Source of the DNA: an uncultured Eubacteriales bacterium
GTDB lineage: Bacteria > Bacillota > Clostridia > Oscillospirales > CAG-272
Direction: 5' to 3'
Assembly (NCBI GenBank): GCA_934446065.1
Contig: CAKSDP010000021.1
Span: forward strand, 1-33,524
DNA length: 33,524 nucleotides
Every line of letters starts with the position of its first letter. The stretch's first letter is position 1. The translations under genes were made by a program, and so were the position numbers. Below are positions 10,790 to 17,941 of the stretch, piece by piece. The notes below the pieces were generated by a model. The model ran no database searches and was not told the DNA's origin. It saw nothing but the letters and a program-made list of their open reading frames with translations.

Positions 10790-10947
10790 AGTCTTAAAAC
10801 CTCCATTTGTGGTTTATGACGGGAGAATTAAGAAATTTTTCTCCCTCCCACGCACGCGCCAAAGCCGGTGGCGCACCTTTACAGTCCGACGCCCGCGTTT
10901 CACCATAAAACGCAGCCGCTGACTGTGGCATTGCAGTTTTGCGAACC
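10790..10947 (-). other. Structured nusG-rplK intercistronic leader
   Basis: This 158-base gap holds no ORF. On the minus strand it can form at least three hairpins: GCGTTTTATGGTGAAACGC, one with GCGCCA/TGGCGC arms, and a weak GGGAG/CTCCC stem near the rplK ribosome binding site. I see no clear promoter. It may be a processing, attenuation or L1-autoregulation site, but I cannot identify an L1-binding mimic by eye. Confidence 0.4.
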
Positions 10948-11493
10948 TTAAGCGTCCGTCTTGCGGCGGATCTGCTTCAGCTCGACCTTGACCGGCATAT
11001 CGCGTCCGACAGTGGATACGATAACGGTCGCCTCGCCGCTTGCCTCGTCGATCTCGTCGATCTTTCCGGAGAATCCGTTGAACATTCCGTCAACGATATC
11101 GACCATATCACCGACCTCGAGCGTCACGGTAGTCGTGCGGGTCTCGTTGAGGATGGCGGCAGCCTCCTCGTCGGTAAGCGGAACGGGCTTTGATCCGGGG
11201 CCGACAAATCCGGTGACGCCGCGGATATTGCGGACGACATGCCAGCTCTCGTCGGTCATGATCATTTTAATGATGACGTAGGACGGGAAGACCTTTGATT
11301 CGACTTCCTTCTCCACGCCGCCGTCGGATTCCACGATGATCTCCGTGGGGATCCTTATGTCGAAAATGAGGTGTCCCAGTCCTCTGTTCTCGACGATCTT
11401 TTCAAGGTTCATTTTGACCTTGTTTTCATAGCCGGAATAAGTATGTGCGACATACCATCTGGGTCCGGCGTTCATTTCGTTGAAATCGCTCAT
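10948..11493 (-). CDS. nusG: Transcription termination/antitermination factor NusG
   Basis: NusG binds the RNA polymerase clamp and tunes pausing, termination and coupling to ribosomes. The 181-residue product has an NGN domain (about 12-115) with RWYVAHTYSGYENKVK at its start and FPSYVIIKM in the middle. A KOW domain follows (about 125-178; VGDMVDIVDGMFNGFSGKI). The start codon follows a GGAGGG site. The order secE-nusG-rplK is the usual one. Confidence 0.97.
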   Translation of the reverse strand: MSDFNEMNAGPRWYVAHTYSGYENKVKMNLEKIVENRGLGHLIFDIRIPTEIIVESDGGVEKEVESKVFPSYVIIKMIMTDESWHVVRNIRGVTGFVGPGSKPVPLTDEEAAAILNETRTTTVTLEVGDMVDIVDGMFNGFSGKIDEIDEASGEATVIVSTVGRDMPVKVELKQIRRKTDA

Positions 11494-11513
11494 TTCTGCG
11501 CACCCTCCGTGCG

Positions 11514-11834
11514 TCAGATGAGACGGCTGAGACCATCAACTCCGGAATTGAAGATATAGTCAAGCAGTCCGACAACGATAGCTGTAACAATGATCGCGAC
11601 GATAGTCATAATCGAGTTGTTCCAGACGGTCTTCGGGCTTGTCCAAACGATCTTCTTGACCTCGGACTTGTAGGATCTGAACCATGCGCCGAGTCTTGCT
11701 CCGAGCGAGGGCTTATCCTTCTTCGGCTTTGCAGCCTTTGCGGACTTATCCTTGCCCTTTGCCTTTTCGGCAGGAGCAGCAGGCGTGCTTTCAACTTCGG
11801 TATTCTCGAGTTCCATGTTTTCGTTATCAGCCAT
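11514..11834 (-). CDS. secE: Preprotein translocase subunit SecE
   Basis: SecE clamps SecY in the SecYEG channel. The 106-residue product is the single-membrane-helix Gram-positive type. The conserved amphipathic segment LGARLGAWFRSYKSEVKKIVW (about 48-68) is followed by one C-terminal helix, TIVAIIVTAIVVGLLDYIF. The first 45 residues are a low-complexity K/A/P/E-rich extension not found in short SecE proteins. It sits between rpmG and nusG as expected, with a GGAGGAG site. Confidence 0.95.
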   Translation of the reverse strand: MADNENMELENTEVESTPAAPAEKAKGKDKSAKAAKPKKDKPSLGARLGAWFRSYKSEVKKIVWTSPKTVWNNSIMTIVAIIVTAIVVGLLDYIFNSGVDGLSRLI

Positions 11835-11850
11835 GTCTAACTCCTCCGAA

Positions 11851-12000
11851 TTACTTTGTTTCCTTATGCAGGGTATGCTTGCGGCAGAAACGGCAATACT
11901 TGTTCAGTTCGAGACGGTCGGGATCGTTTTTCTTGTTCTTTTTCGTCTCGTAATTTCTCTGCTTGCACTCACTGCACGCCAGGGTGATCTTAACTCTCAT
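11851..12000 (-). CDS. rpmG: 50S ribosomal protein L33, zinc-binding form
   Basis: L33 is a small protein near the E site of the 50S subunit. The 49-residue product MRVKITLACSECKQRNY... contains paired CSEC and CRFC zinc-ribbon motifs, so it is the zinc-dependent (C+) paralogue. The longer upstream frame reads through the leader and is rejected. The chosen ATG has an AAGGAGG site 9 bases upstream. It is the first gene of the rpmG-secE-nusG-rplK-rplA transcript. Confidence 0.96.
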   Translation of the reverse strand: MRVKITLACSECKQRNYETKKNKKNDPDRLELNKYCRFCRKHTLHKETK

Positions 12001-12110
12001 TCTTTCGGCACCTCCTTGTAAATTCGGGATATTCCCGTATAAGCCGCCGTATGTGGCGTGTACCTCCCTCACATCGGGCGCAAAAAAAGAACCCAAATCG
12101 AGGTATAACA

Positions 12111-12139
12111 ATTATACCACGTCTGAGTTCTTTTGTCAA
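12111..12139 (-). promoter_or_regulatory. Strong sigma-A promoter of the rpmG-secE-nusG-rplK-rplA operon
   Basis: On the minus strand: TTGACA, 17 bases, TATAAT, a full consensus match. About 100 bases of leader separate it from rpmG. Confidence 0.9.
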
Positions 12140-12182
12140 CATTTTTTATAAATTCACCCAAAGTCTCCCGAAACGGTGCATA

Positions 12183-13163
12183 TCAGCTCCAGCCATTCTC
12201 GATCCCGATACCGCTGTCGCGGAGATAATCGACCACGCGGCCGAGGATCGCGGTATTCGTCTCAGAGACGCCGTGGAGCAGGTAGACCGCTCCCTTATGC
12301 GCGCAGGAAGTAACCTTGGCATAAGCTGTCTCGGTATCAAGCTGGTTCGAGGTATCGTAATCGTAATATGCGAAGCTCCAGAACACGGACTTGTATCCGA
12401 GGTTGTGTACGACCGCGAGCGACTGGACCGAAAACTCGCCCATCGGAGGACGGAACAGGAACATCTCATACCCGAAATTGTCGCGAACATAGTTGTGAAG
12501 CCCCATGACCTCGCTCTCCATATCGTCAATGCTCAGAGTCGGCATGGAGAGGTGGTTGACGCTGTGATTTCCGAGGGTGTGACCCTCGTCGATAATGCGT
12601 CGCACAAGCTCGGGATTTGCGGTCACGTACTGCATAGTCACAAAGAATGTGCCCTTGACGCCCTTCTCTTTCAGCGTATCGAGTATCCTTCCGGTACAGC
12701 CGAACTCGTATCCGAGGTCAAACGTGAGGTGCGCGCCCTCAGTTTCCGGTGCGATGTATATTCCGCCGTACTCGTTGCCGTATTTATCCTGTGCCCATGT
12801 TGCGCCGGTAGGTCTGTTGAGCGAATCGACGTTCACGCCCTGACCCCAGCCGTTCTTGGTGGAATCAAGCGCGGCAAGCGCTTCGCGCGTATAAAGCCCG
12901 CTCGGATATTCCGGCGCCGGCGGCGCGGGGGTAGTCTGAGGCTCGGTCACAGGCGGCTCGGTTGCGGGCGGAGTTGTAGTTGTAACAACATCGTCAGTTG
13001 ACACAGCCGGAGTCGATTGCTCGGCAGTCGTCACAGCGGATGACGTTTCGGACGAGGACACGACCTCCGTTCTTCCGACTCCGCCGTCGGTCTTTCTGAA
13101 GCATCCCGAAAGAGTCAGCAGCATCGCGGCGGCAAGCGCCGCAGTTATGATTTTCTTATTCAA
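12183..13163 (-). CDS. PdaA-like polysaccharide deacetylase, predicted lipoprotein
   Basis: NodB-fold deacetylases remove acetyl groups from sugars. The PdaA branch acts on muramic acid in peptidoglycan and helps make spore-cortex delta-lactam. I choose the TTG at 13163: it has a GGAGGA site and gives a lipoprotein signal with LSGC lipobox (Cys21). An ATG 72 bases upstream would overlap the preceding gene and bury the signal. The product is 326 residues. A T/P/S-rich linker spans 30-85, and the catalytic domain starts at TFDLGYEFG (147-155). The metal-binding NHSVNH pair is H200/H204, followed by RPPMGEFS and YLLHG. As in PdaA, the second Asp of TFDD is absent (here Leu). It lies 22 bases after a glycerophosphodiesterase gene. 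Confidence 0.88.
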   Translation of the reverse strand: MNKKIITAALAAAMLLTLSGCFRKTDGGVGRTEVVSSSETSSAVTTAEQSTPAVSTDDVVTTTTPPATEPPVTEPQTTPAPPAPEYPSGLYTREALAALDSTKNGWGQGVNVDSLNRPTGATWAQDKYGNEYGGIYIAPETEGAHLTFDLGYEFGCTGRILDTLKEKGVKGTFFVTMQYVTANPELVRRIIDEGHTLGNHSVNHLSMPTLSIDDMESEVMGLHNYVRDNFGYEMFLFRPPMGEFSVQSLAVVHNLGYKSVFWSFAYYDYDTSNQLDTETAYAKVTSCAHKGAVYLLHGVSETNTAILGRVVDYLRDSGIGIENGWS

Positions 13164-13185
13164 ATCGTTCCTCCGTAACTCTGCA

Positions 13186-13950
13186 TCATTCCTCGCCGAA
13201 GTGCGCGAGGACGTGACGTCTTGCAACATCGGCAAGGTCGGTGATCAGTGCGTCAACACCCGCCTCGATCATGTGATCCATAACGCCTTCGTCATCGATC
13301 GTCCAGGGATTTACGCGGATGCCGCGAACATGGCACTCGCGGATGATGCCGGGAATACAGTCCACCTGATAAGCGGCGGGGTGGATAGCCTTAGCGCCGA
13401 TCAGCGACGCGTAGACCCACGGATAGAGGATGCGCTCGGAATAGAGCGGAGCCGTCGGCACGGAAATATCGGTCTCATGAAGACGCTCGAGATTCACGTG
13501 ATTGAACGCGGAATAGTAAACTCTGTCCTTCATGCCGTACTTCTCGGACAGGGCGATGCACATTGCGGGAAGCTCCTCCTCATCGCTCTTGATCTCGACG
13601 TTCACAGTCAGTCCGGTGGGAGCGAGCAGCTCAAACACATCGTCGAGCAGCGGTGCCTTTACAAATCCGAACTCATCGTATCTGCCGTTCACACGGTATG
13701 CAAAATTGAACTTTAAGATCTCGTCATATGTAAGATCACAGATGGCGCCGTGTCCATCGGATGTTCCCTCGACCGTGCCGTTGTGGCAAACAAGGATCTT
13801 CTTGTCTTTTGTAAGATGGACGTCAAGCTCAACGCCGTCAGCCTTCATATCGACCGCCATCTGAAACGAGGGCAGCGTATTTTCGGGAGCGTATGCGACG
13901 CCTCTGTGCGCCCAAACGAGCGTGCGTTTGTTAAGTGTTCTTTCAGCCAT
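13186..13950 (-). CDS. Glycerophosphodiester phosphodiesterase (GDPD family)
   Basis: These TIM-barrel enzymes hydrolyse glycerophosphodiesters such as deacylated phospholipids to sn-glycerol 3-phosphate and an alcohol. The 254-residue product has the catalytic AHRG and PENT motifs near residues 15-25, the metal-binding GVELDVHLTKD near 40-50 and the second active-site His in VCHNGTV. The C-terminus contains VNPWTIDDEGVMDHMIEAGVDALITD. There is no signal peptide, so it is likely cytoplasmic and closer to the short UgpQ/YqiK type than to periplasmic GlpQ. I prefer the ATG at 13950 to one 24 bases upstream that lacks a ribosome binding site. First gene of a two-gene operon with the deacetylase. 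Confidence 0.92.
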   Translation of the reverse strand: MAERTLNKRTLVWAHRGVAYAPENTLPSFQMAVDMKADGVELDVHLTKDKKILVCHNGTVEGTSDGHGAICDLTYDEILKFNFAYRVNGRYDEFGFVKAPLLDDVFELLAPTGLTVNVEIKSDEEELPAMCIALSEKYGMKDRVYYSAFNHVNLERLHETDISVPTAPLYSERILYPWVYASLIGAKAIHPAAYQVDCIPGIIRECHVRGIRVNPWTIDDEGVMDHMIEAGVDALITDLADVARRHVLAHFGEE

Positions 13951-14004
13951 GATATATTTTCCCTTCTGCGGCATTTACCGCACAAAATCATTATCTTCGG
14001 CACA

Positions 14005-14033
14005 ATTATAACTCATAGTGCAGAAAAAATCAA
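14005..14033 (-). promoter_or_regulatory. Sigma-A promoter of the glycerophosphodiesterase-deacetylase operon
   Basis: On the minus strand: TTGATT, 17 bases, TATAAT. The -35 lies within the T tract of the preceding terminator, so the two units are packed back to back. Confidence 0.7.
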
Positions 14034-14068
14034 GGGTGCGGAGGAGATATTTCACATCCTCCGCACCC
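14022..14068 (-). terminator. Rho-independent terminator of the asnA-aminotransferase operon
   Basis: A perfect 12-bp stem (14034-14045 with 14057-14068; GGGTGCGGAGGA on the minus strand) is followed by TTGATTTTTT. It lies 13 bases after the aminotransferase stop. Confidence 0.9.
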
Positions 14069-14081
14069 GCAGGCGTTTGTT

Positions 14082-15368
14082 TTATTTTGACTCAAGATAG
14101 TGGCACGCACCGACGTATTTCACTGCCTCGCAGAGAATACGCACCGCGCACTCAAGCTCCTCCTCGGAGGGGTAGGTAGGCGCGATTCTGAGGTTTCTGT
14201 CGCGCGGATCTATTCCGTAGGGATATGTTGCTCCCGCACGCGTCAGGGCAACTCCCGCCTTTGCCGACTCGTCATACACTGCTTTTGCGCAGCCGTCACA
14301 GACGTACAGGCTGATGAAATATCCGCCCTTCGGCATTGTCCACTCGGCTATGCCGAGTCCGGCAAGCTCCTCCGTCATTATGCGGTTAACGATCTCAAAC
14401 TTCGGGCGCATCACGGCGGCATGGCGCTTCATGTGCTGCATTATACCGTCGGCATTTTTGAAATATTTCACATGGCGCATCTGATTGATCTTGTCGAAGC
14501 CGATCGTCTGATGCGAAAGTATCGGACGGATCTGATCGAGGTTGTTCTTGCTGGCAGCCATGATCGCAACGCCCGAACCGGGGAACGTGATCTTAGATGT
14601 TGACGCGAAGTAGAATATGTTGTCCTCGTGGCCGTACTTTCTCGCAAGCTCGAATATATCGGCGAGCGGAACGAACTCATCGGTCAGCTCATGCACTGCG
14701 TACGCATTGTCCCAGAAAATGCGGAAGTCGGGAGCCGCAGGCTCGAGCGCCGCAAACTTCTCAACGACCTCGTCAGTGTATGTAATACCATCGGGGTTCG
14801 AGAATTTCGGAACACACCAGATGCCCTTGACTGTGGGATCGTTCTCCACGTACTCCTTGACCGCGTCCATATCGGGACCGTCAGGCGTCATGTCGATCGT
14901 CACAAGCTTTATACCGAGCGACTCGCAGATACCGAAGTGGCGGTCGTATCCGGGAGATGGACACAAAAACTTGATCTCGCCCTGGCGTCCCCACGGAGCC
15001 GTGCTGCCGTACACGCCGTACAGCATTGCGCGGGCCACGGTGTCATACATGACGTTCAGCGAGGAGTTTCCCGCGACAAATATCATATCGGTGGGGATCC
15101 CGAGCAGCTCCGAGAAGAGACGCTTTGTTTCCGGGAGTCCGTCGAGGATTCCGTAGTTACGGCAGTCATATCCGCCCTCGGAGAAGCAGTCCGAGGAATC
15201 CTTTATGACTCCGAGGAGCCCCGAGGTGAGGTCGAGCTGCGCCGCGCCGGGCTTTCCGCGCGTAAGGTCGAGCTTTTTGCCCGCCGAAGCGTACTCTTTC
15301 AGCTTTGCGGCAGCAGCGTCGCGTATCTTTGTAAGCTCACTTGCATCAAGCTGTGCGTATGTCATCAT
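14082..15368 (-). CDS. MocR-type class I aminotransferase, probable aspartate aminotransferase
   Basis: This PLP enzyme probably exchanges amino groups between aspartate and 2-oxoglutarate. The 428-residue product matches the Aminotran_MocR group (aspartate aminotransferase subgroup Ic) rather than the usual AspC type. It has an N-terminal LDLTRGKPGAAQLDL, GNSSLNVMYDTVARA near residues 95-110, the cofactor-contacting PKFSNPDG and WDNAYAVHEL, and the Schiff-base lysine in STSKITFPGSG near 258-268. There is no DNA-binding domain. The gene follows asnA by 51 bases, so oxaloacetate-aspartate-asparagine steps are encoded together. The start could be either of two adjacent ATG codons. Confidence 0.9.
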   Translation of the reverse strand: MMTYAQLDASELTKIRDAAAAKLKEYASAGKKLDLTRGKPGAAQLDLTSGLLGVIKDSSDCFSEGGYDCRNYGILDGLPETKRLFSELLGIPTDMIFVAGNSSLNVMYDTVARAMLYGVYGSTAPWGRQGEIKFLCPSPGYDRHFGICESLGIKLVTIDMTPDGPDMDAVKEYVENDPTVKGIWCVPKFSNPDGITYTDEVVEKFAALEPAAPDFRIFWDNAYAVHELTDEFVPLADIFELARKYGHEDNIFYFASTSKITFPGSGVAIMAASKNNLDQIRPILSHQTIGFDKINQMRHVKYFKNADGIMQHMKRHAAVMRPKFEIVNRIMTEELAGLGIAEWTMPKGGYFISLYVCDGCAKAVYDESAKAGVALTRAGATYPYGIDPRDRNLRIAPTYPSEEELECAVRILCEAVKYVGACHYLESK

Positions 15369-15419
15369 GCATCCATCCTTATTTGATTCACTTGATATAT
15401 TTGAATGGCCGAAGCCGCA

Positions 15420-16430
15420 TCAAAGCAGGAATATTCCGTGCTCTCCGCAGACCTTGTACATATCCTCGGGCCATACCGAGCACTGCACCTCTCCGATGTG
15501 GACCTTATCGGTCATCGCCATCGAGAGTCTGCTCTGTCCGATACCGCCTCCGATAGTCAGAGGAAGCTCACCCGCGAGCAGCATACGGTGGAACTCGAGC
15601 TTTGAGCGCTCCCACACGCCTGCCGCACGAAGCTGCGATGCAAGGCTGTCGGGATCGACTCTGATTCCCATAGACGAAAGCTCTAGCGCACGGCCGAGCG
15701 GCTCGTACCATATCAGGATATCGCCGTTGAGCGACCAGTCGTCGTAGTCGGGTGCGCGACCGTCGTGCGGCTTGCCCGATATCGGCAGGGGTGCGCCGAT
15801 GCCCTCAAGGAACACGCAACCGTATTCGCGGCACACGATATCCTCGCGCTCGCGCGGGGTCTTATCGGGGTACATTCTCTCAAGCTCCTCGGTCGAGACG
15901 AAATGCACCTCCGACGGAATGTGCATCTGAAGTCCAGGGAACGCGGCGGTGAGCGCCGTTTCGGTCTCGTTCATTGCCGCAACGATATTCTTCACGGTAT
16001 CGCGGAGATATTCCCTCGTGCGGTCGGCACGGGTGATAACCTTCTCCCAGTCCCACTGATCGACATAGACGGAGTGGAGATTGTCGCAATCCTCATCGCG
16101 GCGGATAGCGTTCATATCGGTATAGAGTCCCTCGCCGGGCTTGAATCCGTAGCGGTACAGCGCCATTCTCTTCCACTTCGCGAGCGAATGGACTATCTGC
16201 GCGTTCTTCCCCGCAGCGGGAATGTCGAATTCGACCGGACGCTCGACGCCGTTGAGATCGTCGTTAAGTCCGCTCTCCGGTGTAACGAACAGCGGAGCCG
16301 AAATGCGTCTGAGGTTCAGGTGAAGCGAGAGTCTCTCGGCGAACGTGCGCTTTACAAGCTCGATCGCGTGCTGTGTTTCACTTGTACCGAGGATGGTTTT
16401 GTACCCCTCGGGGAGGATAAGCTCTTTCAT
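15420..16430 (-). CDS. asnA: Aspartate-ammonia ligase (asparagine synthetase A)
   Basis: AsnA makes asparagine from aspartate, ammonia and ATP through an aspartyl-AMP intermediate. It is related to class II aminoacyl-tRNA synthetases. The 336-residue product has normal length and motifs: TQHAIELVKRTFAERLSLHLNLRRISAPLF at the N-terminus, HSLAKWKRMALYRYGF near 82-97, DMNAIRRDED and the VDQWDWEKV segment. The class II motif 3 appears near the C-terminus as GGGIGQSRLSM. A GAAAGG site precedes the ATG. It has its own promoter and is transcribed away from the GS-like gene. Confidence 0.97.
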   Translation of the reverse strand: MKELILPEGYKTILGTSETQHAIELVKRTFAERLSLHLNLRRISAPLFVTPESGLNDDLNGVERPVEFDIPAAGKNAQIVHSLAKWKRMALYRYGFKPGEGLYTDMNAIRRDEDCDNLHSVYVDQWDWEKVITRADRTREYLRDTVKNIVAAMNETETALTAAFPGLQMHIPSEVHFVSTEELERMYPDKTPREREDIVCREYGCVFLEGIGAPLPISGKPHDGRAPDYDDWSLNGDILIWYEPLGRALELSSMGIRVDPDSLASQLRAAGVWERSKLEFHRMLLAGELPLTIGGGIGQSRLSMAMTDKVHIGEVQCSVWPEDMYKVCGEHGIFLL

Positions 16431-16485
16431 AAGGTTACCTTTCGTCAGCCGTACTTGCGGGAGATCGCCCCGCTCACTGTTCTTT

Positions 16486-16514
16486 ATTATATTACAGCGC
16501 CGCCTCTATTGCAA
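16486..16514 (-). promoter_or_regulatory. Sigma-A promoter of asnA
   Basis: On the minus strand: TTGCAA, 17 bases, TATAAT. The leader of about 50 bases has no T-box that I can recognise. Confidence 0.8.
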
Positions 16515-16639
16515 GAGATTTGACGCAAATATTTTATTTTTGTGCAGAATTCACCCAAAGCGGCTCAAATGCGACGCATTTTTGACGGAGACAAGACGCG
16601 ATCCTGCAAGAACTTTGAAATATCCGTCGTCAAAAGAAA

Positions 16640-16655
16640 ACTGTTTACAAACAGT
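16640..16655. promoter_or_regulatory. Candidate operator overlapping the GS-like gene promoter
   Basis: ACTGTTTACAAACAGT is a perfect palindrome with 7-base arms. It fully covers the -35 box of the downstream promoter, so a dimeric regulator bound here should repress. It does not match the GlnR consensus (TGTNANAWWWTNTNACA) well. Confidence 0.5.
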
Positions 16656-16672
16656 AAGCTATAAGGTATAAT
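16644..16672 (+). promoter_or_regulatory. Sigma-A promoter of the GS-like/ANTAR operon
   Basis: TTTACA, 17 bases, TATAAT, about 33 bases of leader to the ATG. The leader is too short for the paired hairpins that ANTAR proteins bind, so this operon is unlikely to be its own antitermination target from this start. Confidence 0.8.
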
Positions 16673-16711
16673 ATTAATTGATAAAAATATCACCGTGAAA
16701 GGATCGGCGCC

Positions 16712-17929
16712 ATGTACACCAAAGATGAAGTTATGACATTCGTCATGCAGGAGGACGTAAAATTCATCCGACTTGCATTCTGCGACACGTTCGGACGGCA
16801 GAAAAACATTTCGATCATGCCGACCGAGCTTGCCGAGGCATTTGAATACGGCATACCGATCGACGCCACGGCAGTTCCGGCGTTTGCCGGGGCAAATATA
16901 TCGGAGGTGTTTCTCGTTCCCGATCCGTCAACTCTGGCGATACTGCCGTGGCGTCCGTCTCACGGCAGAGTCGTTCGTATGTTCTGCGACATCAGGACTC
17001 CCGACGGAGCATCGTTTGACGGCGACACGCGCAATTTTCTGAGATCGGCGATCGCCGAGGCGGAGGATGCCGGGATCACGGTTGACATCGGTGCAAAATA
17101 CGAATTCTACATTTTCAGAAAAGACGAGTTCGGCAACCCGACAAAGGTGCCGTTTGACAACGCAGGATATCTCGACATTGCACCGGACGACACCGGTGAG
17201 GACGTGCGCAGGGAGATCTGCCTGACGCTCGCCGACATGGGAATAACGCCGCAGTCCTCGCACCACGAGGAGGGTCCGGGACAGCATGAGATTGACTTCC
17301 GCCGCAGCGGTGCGCTTGAAGCGGCGGACAACGCGGTCACGTTCAAATCGGTCGTAAAGACGATCGCGATGCAGAACGGGCTGTGGGCGACGTTTTCACC
17401 GAAGCCGCTCCCGGAGCAGACCGGAAACGGTATGCACCTGAGTCTGTCGGTCTCCGAGCGATCCGGTGCCGATGTATCAGAGCATTTTGCAGCAGGGATA
17501 ATGCATCACATCCGTGAGCTTTCGGCATTTCTCAACCCGACCGAGGAATCCTACCGCAGACTCGGTGAAAAGAAAGCGCCGAAATACATCACGTGGTCGC
17601 CCGATAACAGCACTCAGCTCATATGCTTCGCAAAGCGGCCGTCCCAGCCGTGCCGCCGGATGGAGCTGCGCTCGCCCGACGCCGGGGCGAACCCCTATCT
17701 CGCATACGGGCTTCTGATCCTTGCGGGGCTGCGCGGCATACGCGAAAACCTCGTATTGCCCGCGCCTGAAGATATCGACTTTCGCACGGCGAAAAAGAGA
17801 ATGTTCCCGCATCTCCCGTCCCTCCCCGACACGCTTGACGATGCACGTCTTGCAGCGGCGGAGAGTTCATTCGTCCGCGATTCTCTCCCGGACTTCATCT
17901 TCTCCGCCTATACCAAGCCGCAGGACTGA
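16712..17929 (+). CDS. Glutamine synthetase type I homologue with degenerate active site
   Basis: True GS-I makes glutamine from glutamate, ammonia and ATP. This 405-residue protein keeps the clostridial GS-I framework: VKFIRLAFCDTFG, WRPSHGRVVRMFCDI, SSHHEEGPGQHEIDF (182-196), NGMHLSL (H242) and RRMELRSPD (315-323). It is about 35 residues shorter than usual, partly through a gap near residue 250. Several catalytic positions are changed when aligned by eye to E. coli GS: E129 is K129 (GAKYEF for GxExEF), E327 is K288 (EKKAP for YEAP), R339 is S300 and R344 is C305 (NSTQLICF for NRSxxxRI). E131, E212, E220, H269, E357 and R359 equivalents remain. A GAAAGGA site precedes the ATG. It is co-transcribed with an ANTAR gene 12 bases on. 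Catalysis as a normal GS is doubtful; a sensing or other ligase role is inferred. Confidence 0.9.
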   Translation: MYTKDEVMTFVMQEDVKFIRLAFCDTFGRQKNISIMPTELAEAFEYGIPIDATAVPAFAGANISEVFLVPDPSTLAILPWRPSHGRVVRMFCDIRTPDGASFDGDTRNFLRSAIAEAEDAGITVDIGAKYEFYIFRKDEFGNPTKVPFDNAGYLDIAPDDTGEDVRREICLTLADMGITPQSSHHEEGPGQHEIDFRRSGALEAADNAVTFKSVVKTIAMQNGLWATFSPKPLPEQTGNGMHLSLSVSERSGADVSEHFAAGIMHHIRELSAFLNPTEESYRRLGEKKAPKYITWSPDNSTQLICFAKRPSQPCRRMELRSPDAGANPYLAYGLLILAGLRGIRENLVLPAPEDIDFRTAKKRMFPHLPSLPDTLDDARLAAAESSFVRDSLPDFIFSAYTKPQD

Positions 17930-17941
17930 GGAGGATAACCG

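Noticed and set aside
9638..10819. 393-codon plus-strand frame opposite rplA and rplK
   Set aside because: Antisense shadow of two certain ribosomal-protein genes, also running over the gap between them.
16431..16485. Possible T-box leader for asnA
   Set aside because: The leader is about 50 bases, far too short, and has no T-box sequence.
12149..16560. Shared 13-mer AATTCACCCAAAG near 12150 and 16550
   Set aside because: Several chance repeats of this length are expected in 33 kb, and the flanks do not align.
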